Assembly (NCBI RefSeq): GCF_026745355.1
Contig: NC_079205.1
Location: 54,622,025 to 54,686,024 of the forward strand
DNA length: 64,000 bases
Origin: Beta vulgaris subsp. vulgaris
Taxonomy: Eukaryota; Streptophyta; Magnoliopsida; Caryophyllales; Amaranthaceae
Reading direction: 5' to 3'
In this document: in pieces, positions 11,393 through 22,403 of the stretch
How the letters are laid out: every line of letters begins with the position of its first letter
Position numbering within the stretch: position 1 is the first letter of the stretch
Program-made: the position numbers and the translations under genes
The notes under the pieces: model-generated
Database searches by the model: none
Told to the model about the DNA's origin: nothing
Seen by the model: only the letters and a program-made list of their open reading frames with translations

Positions 11393-12548
11393 AAGGAAGG
11401 GAAATTGACTGAATGTGATCTGATACTTTGTGTAGCTTTTCATTAATTATATGAATTTTGAAATATAGTACTTTTCAATATATGGATTTACAAAAAACAA
11501 AATGCAACTTGAAGATTCCTTTCAAATAGTGTTGTGGAACATAAACTTAGTAGTTCATGCATCAAATCTTCATTAGTGACCAATATATATGTTTTACGGT
11601 TGGTTATGTATAAATATCTTTAACAATTGATTAGATCAATTTGAAATCGGAACCCTAAGATTATATTACGTTCCTTTTTTAAACTAATATTCACGACTGA
11701 TTTATTTACTTATTTTTCTCAATATGAATTCTTATAACATTAGATCAAAAATCAGGTTTAATACCCTAAATTTGCTAGTCGTACGTGTTTTCATGCAATT
11801 CGTCAAGTTAGTTATCATGTAAAAGTTGATCCAAGTTTTGCTATCAAGTTCCTAATCCTAGTGTGGAAGGTAATTCATTTTTGCGTGATTCCTAAGAACT
11901 ACGATCTTAATTAATTAGGTACAACTAAATTCCGCCATCATATTATTAGTCATCATAGTGAATATTAAATAATTATACTCCACTTCATCTATAGCATTAT
12001 AATGAACACTCTCCCCACCTTTCTTTCCTAGTATTCAAAATCATCATTATGTGGACACTCTAGCTACATACATGCCTTTTCTTCACCTTTTTAAAAATAA
12101 AATTATCTTATATCTTTCAAAATAATTTCAAAAATAAATAAATTATCGAGGCACATTATAAATCATTTAGGAGGTATAAATTTTGCATTAGGTAACAAGA
12201 GAAAAAGTAGATATATATGCTTGAATACATGGATAATCTGTTTCAAAGGGAGAGGCAAATATATACATATATGATTAAGCTACTTGTATTGTTATACTCT
12301 AGAGAGAGAGAGAGAAATATGATTAGGATTTAGGATTATTTTATATTTTATATGAATTGAGGGAAAAGAGAGAGAAATTGACAAGATTGCATATCTCAAA
12401 AACAAAATTGGTTGGAGATATTGGATAATTACATTTATATTGAATAGAGACAAAAAAAAACTTAAGTGAAGGTTGAGTATTTGTACTTTTCAATTATCTT
12501 TTTTTTTTTTAACCAAGTATTATGAAGCTTACTGTGTCCGTCCTATCT
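11393..12548. other. AT-rich intergenic sequence
   Basis: No gene or clear element recognised. It holds short GA-repeat and A/T homopolymer tracts (about 12300 and 12500) and ends at the hAT-like target duplication tcctatct. Confidence 0.5.
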
Positions 12549-13032
12549 ACGGGTGACAATAAGCATGACGTGTTCGTGAACAGTTCGAGCTCGGTTTGGT
12601 CAAAGTTCAATTTGAGTTCGAGTTCGGCTCGAGACCTTACGAGTCAAGCTAAATTATGAAAAGCTTGACTCAAAAGCTCGTGAACAGGATCAATTACTTT
12701 TTTTTATATGGAAATAATGTAGTATGTATGCATATAAATATATATTTATTTTAGATATTACACAATAATGAGTGAATAGTTTTATTGTCAAAAAATAAAC
12801 TCAAAAAATAAAAATATTCAAAAAATAATATAAAGAAGACGAGTAAACTAAAGAAGGTCAAACTTGTTTGTGTACAGTTCGATAGCAGCTCGGTCAACGC
12901 TTGGTCAATGCTCGGCTCGATCATAGCTCGATTCGTCAAGTTTCAAGCTCGGCTCGAGTTTGAATAAACTTAAATGAACACGAGCTAAGCTAACAAGAGT
13001 TCGAATCTGACTCGACCGCTAAACAACCCTAG
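12549..13032. mobile_element. Short hAT-like non-autonomous element rich in GAGCTCG motifs
   Basis: Flanked by the 8-bp direct repeat tcctatct (12541-12548 and 13033-13040; preceded by g in both). Ends are weakly inverted (ACGGGTGACAA against CTAGGGTTGTT). Inside, short GAGCTCG/GCTCGGCTCGA-type motifs recur at both ends with an AT-rich centre. 484 bp, no transposase. An 8-bp TSD indicates the hAT superfamily. Confidence 0.7.
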
Positions 13033-13063
13033 TCCTATCTCTACTTTCTAGGCCTAATCCAAA

Positions 13064-13927
13064 CAGGGGCGGATCCAGGATTTTGAATTTGGGGGGTCCT
13101 AACGAAACTATCTAGAAACACACTAAAGAAATTGGACAGTAATTTCGTGACATATATTGATAATGAGAAATTGAGTTTTTGGATGACAAAGCTAAAACTT
13201 TACACTCGATACATCAATTATTATAAATACTTTTCTTGTAATATATTTTAATAATTCATCTATCTTTTTAACATACCTAGTTATTTGACGTTATACTCTT
13301 AAATAACAAATTTGACTATTCATTTCTTAATACTTTAACTTTACTAAAATGTATACTAGTTTATACTTAAAAGTATACATTGAGATCAACTAGTTCAACA
13401 TATTACATAATTAGATTTTTTTTACTTGGTCAAATTTAGTATCTAAAAAGTGCATAATATAGTCAAATTATTGTATTTGTTTGAAAACTAATCAAACAAT
13501 TTTTAAAAATGTGTGATAGATAAATTGATGGTTATAAACTAAGAGTTGGAGATGAAACTATTTAAGACAACAAATGTCAAACAAAAATTAATTAGAAAAG
13601 GAAGTAGATATGTAGCTTTCAAGTGAAATAAAGGCATTCATTTAAAATCAAAAATGGAAAAGAAAAAGAAAACTTAGACAGAGAAAGAAATAGAAGGAAA
13701 GCAAAACTCATAGAAAATGGCTGCAAAGAGAATCGAACCGCAGAGCTCATGGAATCAAGGTAATTGTAACAACACTAACCACTGGAGCAACTTTCAATAT
13801 GTTAAATTAGAGGCACGGAAAAGTCCTTTTAGCTGTCTTTACTGCACGTTTGACGCAAGGAAAAATGAATTTTTTATTTATTTTGGGGGGCCTGTGCCAC
13901 CCAGGACCCTTCATAGGTCCGCCCCTG
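13064..13927. mobile_element. hAT-like non-autonomous element, TSD aatccaaa
   Basis: 864 bp with ends CAGGGGCGGA...TCCGCCCCTG in inverted orientation and a perfect 8-bp target duplication aatccaaa (13056-13063, 13928-13935). There is no transposase. A tRNA-like stretch with box-A- and box-B-like motifs lies near 13725-13795 on the minus strand. It sits 31 bp from another hAT-like element. Confidence 0.85.
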
Positions 13928-13935
13928 AATCCAAA

Positions 13936-14539
13936 GTCTTGAACTCCCTATCCGACTATCCTTATTGCTATCCACCAGCATAATGCTAACACGAGGGTTT
14001 GAAGCCAGGGCTAGAACCTGGAACTCAGGGTGGAGTTCCACTGAATTCCCACTACATCCTTGCACAAAAAGCAATCTATTTAAGTTTATGTTGAAGCGTT
14101 GTGGCATAATATCCCTTCGCTAAAAGTTAATTTGAAAAGTTGTCCCAACTAATAAAAATCAAAAATCGCATTTTATAAATTTTGATTTGCAGTAATTTTT
14201 TTTATCTATGTTTAATTATAGAATGCAAATTAAACTACCTACATGAGATTCTGTTGATCGAAACAATAATTTTAAATGATAGTTGATATATAAAGGATAT
14301 TTTGGTCGTTGGACAAAACACATAAGTTCAAACTACCTAACTAACCACTAACCTAAGCAGAGTGGTAAACAAGGGTCGATATCCACAAGAAATAGCAAGA
14401 CAAACACTAATATTGTTAATTGTTGTAAGGTAAATCGAGGGTTCGGGTCAGAGGATTGTTTTACTAGGCTAAAATCCAAAATAGCTAATTAACTAAGACC
14501 TTAGAAAGACGCACAACACGATAAAACAAGATCTCAAAC
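13936..14539. other. Intergenic sequence
   Basis: No coding feature recognised. Text near 14340-14520 looks like old transposon sequence but I could not place it in a family. Confidence 0.4.
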
Positions 14540-15072
14540 TAGAAAAACGTTAATAATCCTTGAATCGGATTCAGCCAATGCGGTTGAATGGTGCAACAAA
14601 GATGAAGGAGGGCCTTGGAACATGAATTATCATCTTAATTTCATCTGAAATGCGAGGAAGGAATTCCTTGATATCTCAATCGCTCACAAAGGAAGGGGCA
14701 CAAACATGGTGGCAGATTCGCTTGCATTCGCCGTGGGTCCGAGTTCATTGCGTGGCTATAGCATCCCTAATGCTAGTTGGTCCTCTCATTTCTCTTGGTT
14801 ACAGTGGGCTTGGTTATGCAGAACAGTTGAGGGGGAGTTTGGCCTCTTTGATGTAATAGAACTGAGTAGCTTTGGTTTATTTTGTCCTATTATTAGTAGT
14901 TCTTGATTAGTGATGTACTTATGCAGAGGTATAACACCTTCCTCTAAATCAGGTATACCTAGTACTATAAAAGTTTCCCTTTCTGAAGGGAATACCTGGT
15001 TTATTAATTGAGGGTACTATCTTTTTTTGAAAAGTTAATGAAAATTCCAAAATTATCAAAAAAAAAAAAAAT
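14540..15072 (+). mobile_element. LINE 3' tail (RNase H end) with poly(A)
   Basis: Encodes GTNMVADSLAFAV near 14700-14740, matching the end of the plant LINE RNase H domain, then 3' untranslated sequence and an A-run at 15058-15072. It lies directly against the 3' flank of gene A1. Downstream copies of that flank (near 26060 and 32640) lack it, so it inserted after that flank was duplicated. The left boundary is uncertain. Confidence 0.6.
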
Positions 15073-15989
15073 AGATTCCAACCACCTATGTTAAGTTCTA
15101 TTAAGAGCTTGTACTAGTTACAAACAACACACATAATACGCCAAAGTTATCGACTAATTCAAACGTCATAGGGTGGTCAAGAGCTTGTAACGAATTTGGT
15201 AATAAGCATAAGCATCATTAAGAACACTCCTGATTTGTTCATCCGTCAAAACTGTTCTATTATTCTCATTAACCACAATTTCGACAGTTTCACCTTGATA
15301 TGCTTCCCCAAATTCCTTGGCAAGATCACCCAAACTCAACTCCGTAAGTGCCGGTTTTCTTAGTACAATCGCATCTAAATCTCCCACTTTTACTCCAACT
15401 TATAAATTGTTGAATTTTAATACCCGTTTCATCTCAGTCAAATTTGTAGCTCCAACAATGCAAATTTTGGGGTCATTTAGGAAAGTATCTAAAGATTGAG
15501 GAGCAACACCAAAATCAGCAATGTAGTCCAAGTGAATGATTAAGCAGCGGCGAAACACGCATAGGACTAATATATGTTGCTTTATAATATGACTTCCACC
15601 ATTGGGTTTGAGCTTGGTCTTAATGTCTAGGCCAACAACCTTAGTGTTACATTCGAGATAACGTCAAAGATCAGCAATGTGCTTGTCGACAGCCTATGCG
15701 CTGTCTAATACTCCCTCCGTTTTATTTTAATCTACACTTACACTTTTTACGCATGCCAATGCAATTTATTTTTTTTGATAATTAAATTCATAAAAGGATA
15801 AAAAAACCTCTACTCAACCTAGGTATTCCTTCTCAGAAGGAGAAAACTTCCATAGTGAGTAATCACATCCAGAGGAGAGGAGGCTTTCTATCCTTGAGCA
15901 GAAACGCAAACCACAGTACATTGTTATAGCTCAATACCTTACAAAATGGAAAACAAAATAAAGCATCTGCGAGTGCTCCACATGAGGAC

Positions 15990-16571
15990 TGTGAAGTGTG
16001 ACTTGCGCGAGAGCTGTTCTCGGCACGAATGGTACGCCCGCACCAAATAAAGGTGCACCCGCACCAGGACAGGTGCGCCCGCACCAAGGAGTGGTGCGCC
16101 CGCACATTCGCTACGACAGATTTCAAGTTGAGAGGCAGAAACTTTTGTGCTCCCGCACATCAGACTGGTGCGCCCGCACCAGGAGTTGGTGCGCCCGCAC
16201 CAAAAGGTGGTGCTCCGCACCTATCGGGGGATGCATTTTTCGGGTTTCTTTTTAATGAGGGTATAAATAGGTGCCCTAATTGTATGCTTCTTCTTGAACC
16301 ACAAAAATACTAGAGAGAGAGATTAGAGAAAACACAATAGAGGAGATTAGAGAGAGTCTTTGAGATTCAATTCAATTGAATCTTGCCTATTGTATTTGTA
16401 ATCGTCTCGTTCATAGTGAAACGATCTTTTTCCCTGCCTTGAGGACGTAGCTATCACGTTGATAGTGAACCTCGTTAAATCTGTGTGTCTTTATTCGCTT
16501 TCTTGTTTTTCTTGTGTGTGTGCTTGGTTGTTGTGATTCTTGTTGGTTTAATTAAACGCTTCCGCATAACA
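15990..16571 (+). repeat. Gag-only Copia 5' LTR
   Basis: 582 bp, TGTGAAGTG...CATAACA. Eight near-copies of the 14-bp dyad GGTGCGCCCGCACC lie at about 16030-16221 in two groups of four. A conserved AT-rich area and an AG-repeat tract follow. Confidence 0.92.
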
Positions 16572-16590
16572 AGTGGTATCAGAGCTACAG
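16572..16590 (+). promoter_or_regulatory. Gag-only Copia primer-binding site
   Basis: agtggtatcagagctacag follows the 5' LTR directly. TGGTATCAGAGC is complementary to the initiator tRNA-Met 3' end. Confidence 0.9.
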
Positions 16591-16620
16591 GTTAACACCG
16601 GGGTTAATCGCTTTTGGGAC

Positions 16621-17470
16621 ATGGAACAACAACCTTAAAGATCGACAAGTTTACGGGAAGGAATAGTTTTGGGCTATGGCAGATAAAGATGAGAGCTTTA
16701 TTGAAACAACAAGGTATCTGGAAACCATTGATTAAGGGTTTCACAACGACATCAAAAGAGGGAAATCTGACTGGTCTAACTGAGGCGAGTTGGAATCTAT
16801 GGAGGAAAGAGCACACTCTACTATCTTGTTATGCTTGGCGGACGATGTCATCACAAAGGTTGCAGATGAAATCACGGCTGCAGGTTTGTGGTTGAAACTG
16901 GAGAGTATGTACATGACAAAGTCGCTCACAAACAAATTGCTATTGAAGCAAAGGTTGTTTGGCCTACGCATGAGAGAAGGTATGTCCCTAAAAGATCATC
17001 TCGATCGTTTGAATTCTATTTTACTGGACTTGCGTAATTTAGATGTTAAGATTGAGGATGAGGATGCTGCGTTGATATTGTTGGTTTCATTGTCAAGTAG
17101 CTATGAACATTTTGTAGAGTCTTTTGTGGTTGGAAAAGACACTGTGTCCCTAGAGGAGGTAAAGTCGGCACTTTATACTAGGGAATTGCGTCATAAAGCA
17201 ACTGGTGATATGGTAGAGGATCGTGATTATTCTGCAGGTTTGGTAGCAAATGCTGAGAAAAATAAGGGAGATTCGAGTAGGGATAGGAGAAAACCTAGGT
17301 CGAAGGGCCCTAAAAGTAGTGATCTTTGCCATTATTGTAAAGAACCGGGTCATTGGAAGAGTGAATGTCCTAAGAAGGATGGTTCGGCTTCTTTTGCAAA
17401 ACAAAATAAGGTTGACTACGATTCTGAGGAGGATTTAGCTCTAATTGTCCATGAGGAGAAACGCTTAGAA
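16621..17470 (+). pseudogene. Gag of the gag-only Copia (frameshifted)
   Basis: Gag begins near the ATG at 16621 with FTGRNSFGLWQIKMRALLKQQ. Near 16790 the frame shifts and the rest is read in the 16790-17599 frame: STILLCLADDVITKV, LWLKLESMYMTKSLTNKLLLKQ, LRMREGMSLKDHLDRLNSILLDL, the standard UBN2 gag core. A CCHC zinc knuckle is intact (CHYCKEPGHWKSECPKK, near 17327-17376). The frameshift would prevent a full gag product from this copy. Confidence 0.85.
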
Positions 17471-17475
17471 GATAA

Positions 17476-17943
17476 GTGGGTTCTGATAGTGGATGTTCTT
17501 CACATATGTGTTCTGACAAGGAGATGTTTTCGACCTATAGCTTATGCAAGAGTAGTGTTACTTTGGGTGACAATACGGTGTGTGAGGTGGTTGGAGTAGG
17601 CTCTGTGAGGTTTAGAATGCATGATGGGAGAGTTAAGGATCTTAGAGGCGTGAGGCATGTTCCACAACTTAAGAGAAATCTTATATCTCTTGGGATGTTA
17701 GACCGTAAGGGTTTTCGATTCCAAGGAGGGGATGGAGTTTTGCGTGTGGTGAAGGGTTCTTGTGAGTTACTTCGTGGCGTGAAGTCAGGTGTGGGTAACT
17801 TGTATGATTTGCAGGGTACGGCACTGGCTAGAGATGATTCTGAGTTGAAGCTGCATTCTGGGTTGAAAAATGATGGTCTTGAGTGTGAGGTGGAGCTTAT
17901 GGGGGCTTCTACACAGGTTGAGAGGTCAGAGTCAACGGAATGA
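17476..17943 (+). pseudogene. Protease remnant of the gag-only Copia, fused to hinge
   Basis: 155 residues in a frame shifted relative to gag. The aspartic protease site is at the start (preceded by WVL, then DSGCSSHMC), followed by the protease C-terminal part VVGVGSVRFRMHDGRVKDLRGVRHVPQLKRNLISLGML and the beginning of the GAG-pre-integrase domain (GNLYDLQGTA). It then jumps into an acidic Ser/Glu stretch typical of the integrase-RT hinge, so the integrase core has been deleted. The region 17944-18694 holds more hinge-like and untranslated sequence with stops. Confidence 0.82.
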
Positions 17944-18679
17944 GTTCAACAACCGGGTTGAGAGTACTACTTGGGTTAGGATGAGAGTGTCAACAGTGAG
18001 GTAGAGTTTGTGGGAACTTCTACACAACTGGTTGAAACTAAGGGTCATCAAGAAGAACAACCAAGGGTCTCTCAGCAGCAGATTGGTATGATAAGGGTTC
18101 GTTCTATCGATACTTGTGTGCCAGCTTATAGCTATGGGATCTCGAGCGACATGTCTTTGCCAGGGAGTGTTGGGTTGAGAGGTGATTCTGGGAGAAGTCA
18201 CCAAGAGGTAGCTAGATTGGAACTCCAGGAGGAGTTGCCTGCGTTCCAGTGAGAACGGGGTGGAGTGCTCCGGCGCGAGCATAGAAGAACTTCGACGGAA
18301 GTTCCCCTGCGCCAAGGGTGATTTGTTTTGGGTACTTAGACGTAAGTGCAAATGGCTCTAGTTGGAGCAACTGGCAGGGTACTGGCTCGTCTTGATTAAG
18401 GTGGAGCTAGTGTGTTTGCGGTTCAGTGAAGGCGATTTGATTTCCGACGGGTAATAAATTGGGTTTCAGGTGAATGCGCAACATGGGTCTCATAGGCTGT
18501 GAGACGGGTCGTTCATGATGAGTGGTCAGGATCTTGGCGAGATTGGGTGAGACTCATATGAGGGCAAGCCTGGCATCGGGTGAAAGATGCATGAGCAGGA
18601 GGGAAAGGAGTATCTCGCGTGTGTTGCAGAGGTACATGTGTGTTGATGGTTTCGAGGTGGAGTTGTGTGGTAGATGCAA

Positions 18680-18694
18680 GTCAAGGTGGAGATT
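18680..18694 (+). promoter_or_regulatory. Gag-only Copia polypurine tract
   Basis: Purine-rich gtcaaggtggagatt ends exactly at the TGTGAAG start of the 3' LTR, the position expected for plus-strand priming. Confidence 0.75.
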
Positions 18695-19142
18695 TGTGAA
18701 GTGTGACTTGCGCAGAGTGTGTCTCGGCACGAGTGGTGCGCCCGCACCAAATAAGGTGCGCCCGCACCATGTCAGGTGCGCCCGCACCAAGAGTGGTGCG
18801 CCCGCACATTCGCTACGACAGATTTCAAGTTGAGGCAGAAACTTTGGTGTCCCGCACATCAGACTGGTGCGCCCGCACCAGGAGTTGGTGCGCCCGCACC
18901 AAAAGGTGGTGCTCCCGCACCTATCGGGGGATGCGATTTTTTTCCGGGTTTCTTGTTTAATGAGGGTATAAATAGGTGCCCTAATTGTATGCTTCTTCTT
19001 GAACCACAAAAATACTAGAGAGAGAGATTAGAGAAAACACAATAGAGGAGATTAGAGAGAGTCTTTGAGATTCAATTCAATTGAATCTTGCCTATTGTAT
19101 TTGTAATCCTCTCGTTCATAGTTTAAACGCTTCCGCATAACA
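18695..19142 (+). repeat. Gag-only Copia 3' LTR (internally deleted)
   Basis: 448 bp. It is the same as the 5' LTR with small indels and one deletion of about 130 bp between cctctcgttcatagt and ttaaacgcttcc. The eight GGTGCGCCCGCACC-type dyads are kept at about 18736-18921. Confidence 0.92.
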
Positions 19143-19727
19143 AGGACACTTACAGCAGACCACTACAACTTAACAAATGAGATACTAGACCTCCAGATTA
19201 CTCCATTACATCTACACAATGAATTAAGCATCCTTTAAAACCAGCAGCAAGAATTGAGGAGTGATGCCATCTACATCCAAGCTATGAATTCAGATTGCCA
19301 ATGCAAAATTTTGAAGATATATATTTTAGTTTTGTATTTGTAAAAATTATAAAAAGTACATATTAATAAAATACATGTTATGATTAATCTAACAAGATCT
19401 CACATAATTATATTTTCATTCGTATATAAATTACAAATGATGGTCAAAGTGAAATTTGTGAATAGTGTAAAATATCTAAGTGTAACAATTAAAATTAAAC
19501 GGAGGGAGTACATAGGTAGTGATCTGATCTCCGTGAAGGTTGATCCTGGAAGAGCCCATTTGTAAGAGGAATTCAATAGGGATGTTGGAGTAGTGTGGTG
19601 GTAGTGGTGGTGGTGAGTTACGTGATCTTTTCATTTTGTAACAAATGATACTTCTATTGTATTTCTACTGTTTTTAGAGAGTGATTTCCTAGGAGAAGGC
19701 TAGGACTCTAGGAGATTGTATATACTA

Positions 19728-19986
19728 CTCCCTCCGTCCCATAATATAGTGCTTGTTTATTTTTTACACGGTCTTCAAGACGTAACTTTGAGCTTTAATA
19801 TCTTCAATTTTGTATTAATAAAAAATATAAAAAGTTGATATTATGAGACTACACATTGAGATGAATCTAACAAGATTCCACATGAATACGTTTTTTATTT
19901 ATATATAAATGAGAATATTCAGTCAAAGATTTTAAAATTTGACCCACCAAAAATGAAGTAGGCACTATATTATGGGACGGAGGGAG
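19728..19986. mobile_element. Stowaway-like MITE, present only in duplication unit 1
   Basis: 259 bp, ends CTCCCTCCGTCCCATAATAT and its inverse, TSD TA (19726-19727, 19987-19988). The corresponding sites near 26920 and 33500 read tatactattaatagtac with a single TA, a clean empty site. Confidence 0.93.
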
Positions 19987-21733
19987 TATTAATAGTACTA
20001 TAGTCGAGGCTTTGGAACTTTATTTTCTTGTAAACCATTATGATTAATTGGTTCTAGGAAATTCATTTTTATCAAAATTTTAGTGATTTCCGAGGTTATT
20101 GTGGGATTACTATATATTACTAGTAGAACTTTACCTTCTCAAGCCATTTGGAAAGACGGTGCCCGATAACTCTTGAAATAATCATATTTGTCCTCTATTT
20201 CGAATTTTTGCATTTTTGATTATTTTCTAATTTTATATTCTTTCCGTCTCAAAAAGGCACTCGTATCTCCATTTCTCATAACGAAAATACAAAAAAAAAA
20301 ACATTTAGTAATGATGTTTCGATTGTTGCGCTGAGTAAATGAGAATTTATTTGAAGTTGTTGAATCATCAACATTTTTACCGGTTTATTGAATGCTTCAA
20401 ATAAAGAAAATGGAATTTCAATGAAATATGTATAAATATCACTTTATGGTGAAGGTAAGTAAAGAGTAATTTGCATTGCTATGTATAAACTGAAAACACT
20501 GGGAATTAAAGATCAAAGAAGGGCCCGTAAGAAAAAAAATCAAAGAAGGGAATGGAATGGAGGTGTGATCTTCAGTTTATACTAAAGAGTAATTTGCATA
20601 TCTGGATCTTCTTACATTTAAAAACAAAATACGTGATAATATCCTCTCAATGCAAATTTTAATGTCATTTACTTATCACTCAAAAATTTTAATTAAAATC
20701 CAAATCCACTAAAATTAGCATAAGTGATTAAGATGCCTTTTCATCGATGGCACAATGCTCTCTTATTCATCCTTAGGATGGTATGTCAAGTTTCAAATGT
20801 AATAGTAATACATGTTCTTTATCTTTATTATATTGGTAGGTGACGAATAGTACTGTCATACTGAACCATAATTCGACATATATCAACCATGTTCAACTAC
20901 ACAAGCAAGACCCCTTACAAAAGGGAAGGAAAAGTAAAGGAAACCTCCAACTCGAAAATGCTCCCTCATTGCAACCTCAGACTCATTGAAGTGTAACTGG
21001 TTGTAGTACACTACCTCCTCTTTCCATACTCACGAAGCCATGGTAATAAATTACTGACATACAGTGTTTAGTTTTTTTAGGCAAGGAGAATTTCATTGCA
21101 AGGTGGAAGATTGAGGATCCTTCTTGTAAGGGGTGAGAATCAAAACCCTATTACAAGGGTGGAAATAGGACCTTACAACCATCTTAATTACCCATGTGAC
21201 AGGGGTTCGATTCTAACCTCCCCATGTGACAGGGGTTCTTAATTAAGGTGGCTAGGCCCTTAATCCTAAGCTCGCATACGATATGAAGTGTGATGCAAAT
21301 ATTTTTTTTAAATAAGGAGAATTCTCTTGCATGGAAGAAGAAAAATTGGAGATCCGTCTTGCAAGGGGTGAGAATCGAACCCCTGACACATGGGTAAAAG
21401 GAAGACCTTACAACCATTAAACCAACCTTAATCCTCAGTGTGATACAAATATATATATAATCATTCCTGCAAATATTCATATATCAACCTTACGTATACA
21501 TAACAATAACGTAAATAAACATACAAACACATCAATATAACAAACCCAATTTATTTAATTATTACTTGTACGGTCTTCAGAATGAAAAGAGCTAGCTACA
21601 AAGAAAAACATCCGAAAGTAGGCAAAACCAGCTGCTTATAGAAGTACTAAACCAGAATGTTTACCTTTCCACAAAAAAGAGTAGTAAACTAGAAATACTA
21701 ATACCCATAAATTCTAGAGAATAACATTATTAA
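19987..21733. other. Spacer of array unit 1 (between A1 and B1)
   Basis: Non-coding. It aligns along its length with 26920-28627 and 33490-35210 in the other two units, with small indels. It contains the SINE-like segments listed at 21054-21440. Confidence 0.7.
21054..21440 (-). repeat. Two tRNA-like (SINE-type) segments
   Basis: On the minus strand two segments (about 21054-21215 and 21310-21435) show a box-B-like GGTTCGATTC, and the second also shows a box-A-like region with AATGGTTGTAAGG, the spacing expected of tRNA-derived pol III promoters. No complete tRNA fold was found, so these are SINE remnants, not tRNA genes. Counterparts are at 28012-28325 and, decayed, at 34680-34790. Confidence 0.5.
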
Positions 21734-22403
21734 TCAACCAGAATACTCATTTTTAACATGTGAGTTTCCATTGATTGTGGTCAATTGCAAGAGCTTGCAA
21801 CCAACTTGGTAGTAAGCAACAGCATCCCTGATAGCGGTCTTAACCATTTCCTCGGACAACACCGTCGGAATCCTCCAATCAACCGCAATAGCTATTCTAC
21901 TTTCAATTGAACGACTATCATATTGAACTCCAATTTCACGAGCTAAATCAGCCAGAGTTGAATTAATGAGACCTGGTTTCTTGAGAACCATAGCAGCCAA
22001 TTCGCCTGCTCCAACAGAAAGTGAGCCCGTGTTCCAATTAATTGGACATGCTGTTCCAACAAAGCAAATACTGGAATCCTTCAAAATTTTGCAGAGATTT
22101 GCTGCTAAAGGATGCAGCGAAATATTATCCACGTGAACAATGAGGCAGCGGTTACTAGCGTAAAGAACTAATAACGACCCAATTTTTTGCGAACAACATG
22201 CTACCTTATTAGTAGATACTTTGCTAACAATATCAAGCCCTACAACTTCGACCTTATTACTTACGATGTGGGAATGGAAGTCGGAAATGTGGTCATCGAT
22301 AAGAGTTTCAGAACTAACGGTGTTTACAACAAGTAACACCATGAATATTGATTTTAGGATAAGTTCCCATATTTTTAAGGTACTTAGCAGGGATGGCACT
22401 CAT
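21734..22403 (-). pseudogene. B1: WEX-like exonuclease gene with N-terminal frameshift
   Basis: Nearly identical to B2 (28628-29299). The open frame from 22399 starts with unrelated residues (MPSLLSTLKIWEL) because a short deletion near 22330 (caacaagtaac where B2 has caatcacagtaac) shifts the frame. Downstream it is the same protein: VVGLDIVSKVSTNKV, RCLIVHVDNISLHPLAANL, SICFVGTACPINWNTGS and TAIRDAVAYYQVGCKLLQL. The B2-type start MSAIPAKYLKNMG is still visible in the other frame. It may be a real pseudogene or a consensus error (see findings). Confidence 0.85.

Larger units (their letters stand above)
15990..19142 (+). mobile_element. Defective gag-only Copia retrotransposon with palindrome-rich LTRs
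   Basis: 3153-bp plus-strand element. 5' LTR 15990-16571, 3' LTR 18695-19142, 5-bp TSD aggac (15985-15989, 19143-19147). It has a PBS, gag with a zinc knuckle, a protease and a remnant of the integrase-RT hinge. Integrase core, RT and RNase H are missing, so it depends on other elements. The 3' LTR lacks about 130 bp present in the 5' LTR. Confidence 0.92.
15765..19295 (-). mobile_element. LINE-like insertion inside the MITE, itself carrying a Copia
   Basis: Flanked by an 11-bp direct repeat tgccaatgcaa (15754-15764 and 19296-19306). The left end is T-rich (tttattttttttgat), that is, a poly(A) tail read on the minus strand. Without the nested Copia (15990-19142) and its duplicate aggac, the insert is only about 370 bp. 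A variable-length TSD plus a tail indicates target-primed insertion of a 5'-truncated LINE or similar RNA. Confidence 0.7.
15711..19508. mobile_element. Stowaway-like MITE (outer) enlarged by nested insertions
   Basis: Ends CTCCCTCCGT and ACGGAGGGAG, flanked by TA (15709-15710 and 19509-19510). Removing the insert at 15765-19306 leaves about 256 bp, close to the 259-bp MITE at 19728-19986. Genes A2 and A3 have the corresponding empty site (ctgtctaatacatgggta). Confidence 0.88.
15166..19634 (-). pseudogene. A1: WEX-like exonuclease gene, split by nested transposons
   Basis: Member A1 of the Werner-like exonuclease family. The 5' part (19511-19634) and the main part (15166-15710) match the continuous genes A2 and A3, but a Stowaway-like MITE with further insertions (15711-19508) separates them, with TA at both joins. 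The 3' part also has an in-frame TAA after the codons for LKFNN, where A2 has NLEVGVKVG, so the gene is dead. The C-terminal piece (15166-15387) reads LSLGDLAKEFGEAYQGETVE and ends NDAYAYYQIRYKLLTTL. A1 keeps GAG where A2 and A3 have a TAG stop, which shows that the A-type frame once ran through. Confidence 0.88.

Noticed and set aside
18703..19018. ORFs on both strands rich in repeated Cys-Ala-Arg-Thr or Gly-Ala-Pro-Ala-Pro
   Set aside because: They are translations of the GGTGCGCCCGCACC dyad array in the LTR and appear in several frames in both LTRs; no start context or family.
21200..21230. Possible tRNA gene because of GGTTCGATTC
   Set aside because: Only box-B-like sequence and partial box A; no acceptor stem pairing or anticodon arm could be built, and the flanks are duplicated SINE-like sequence.
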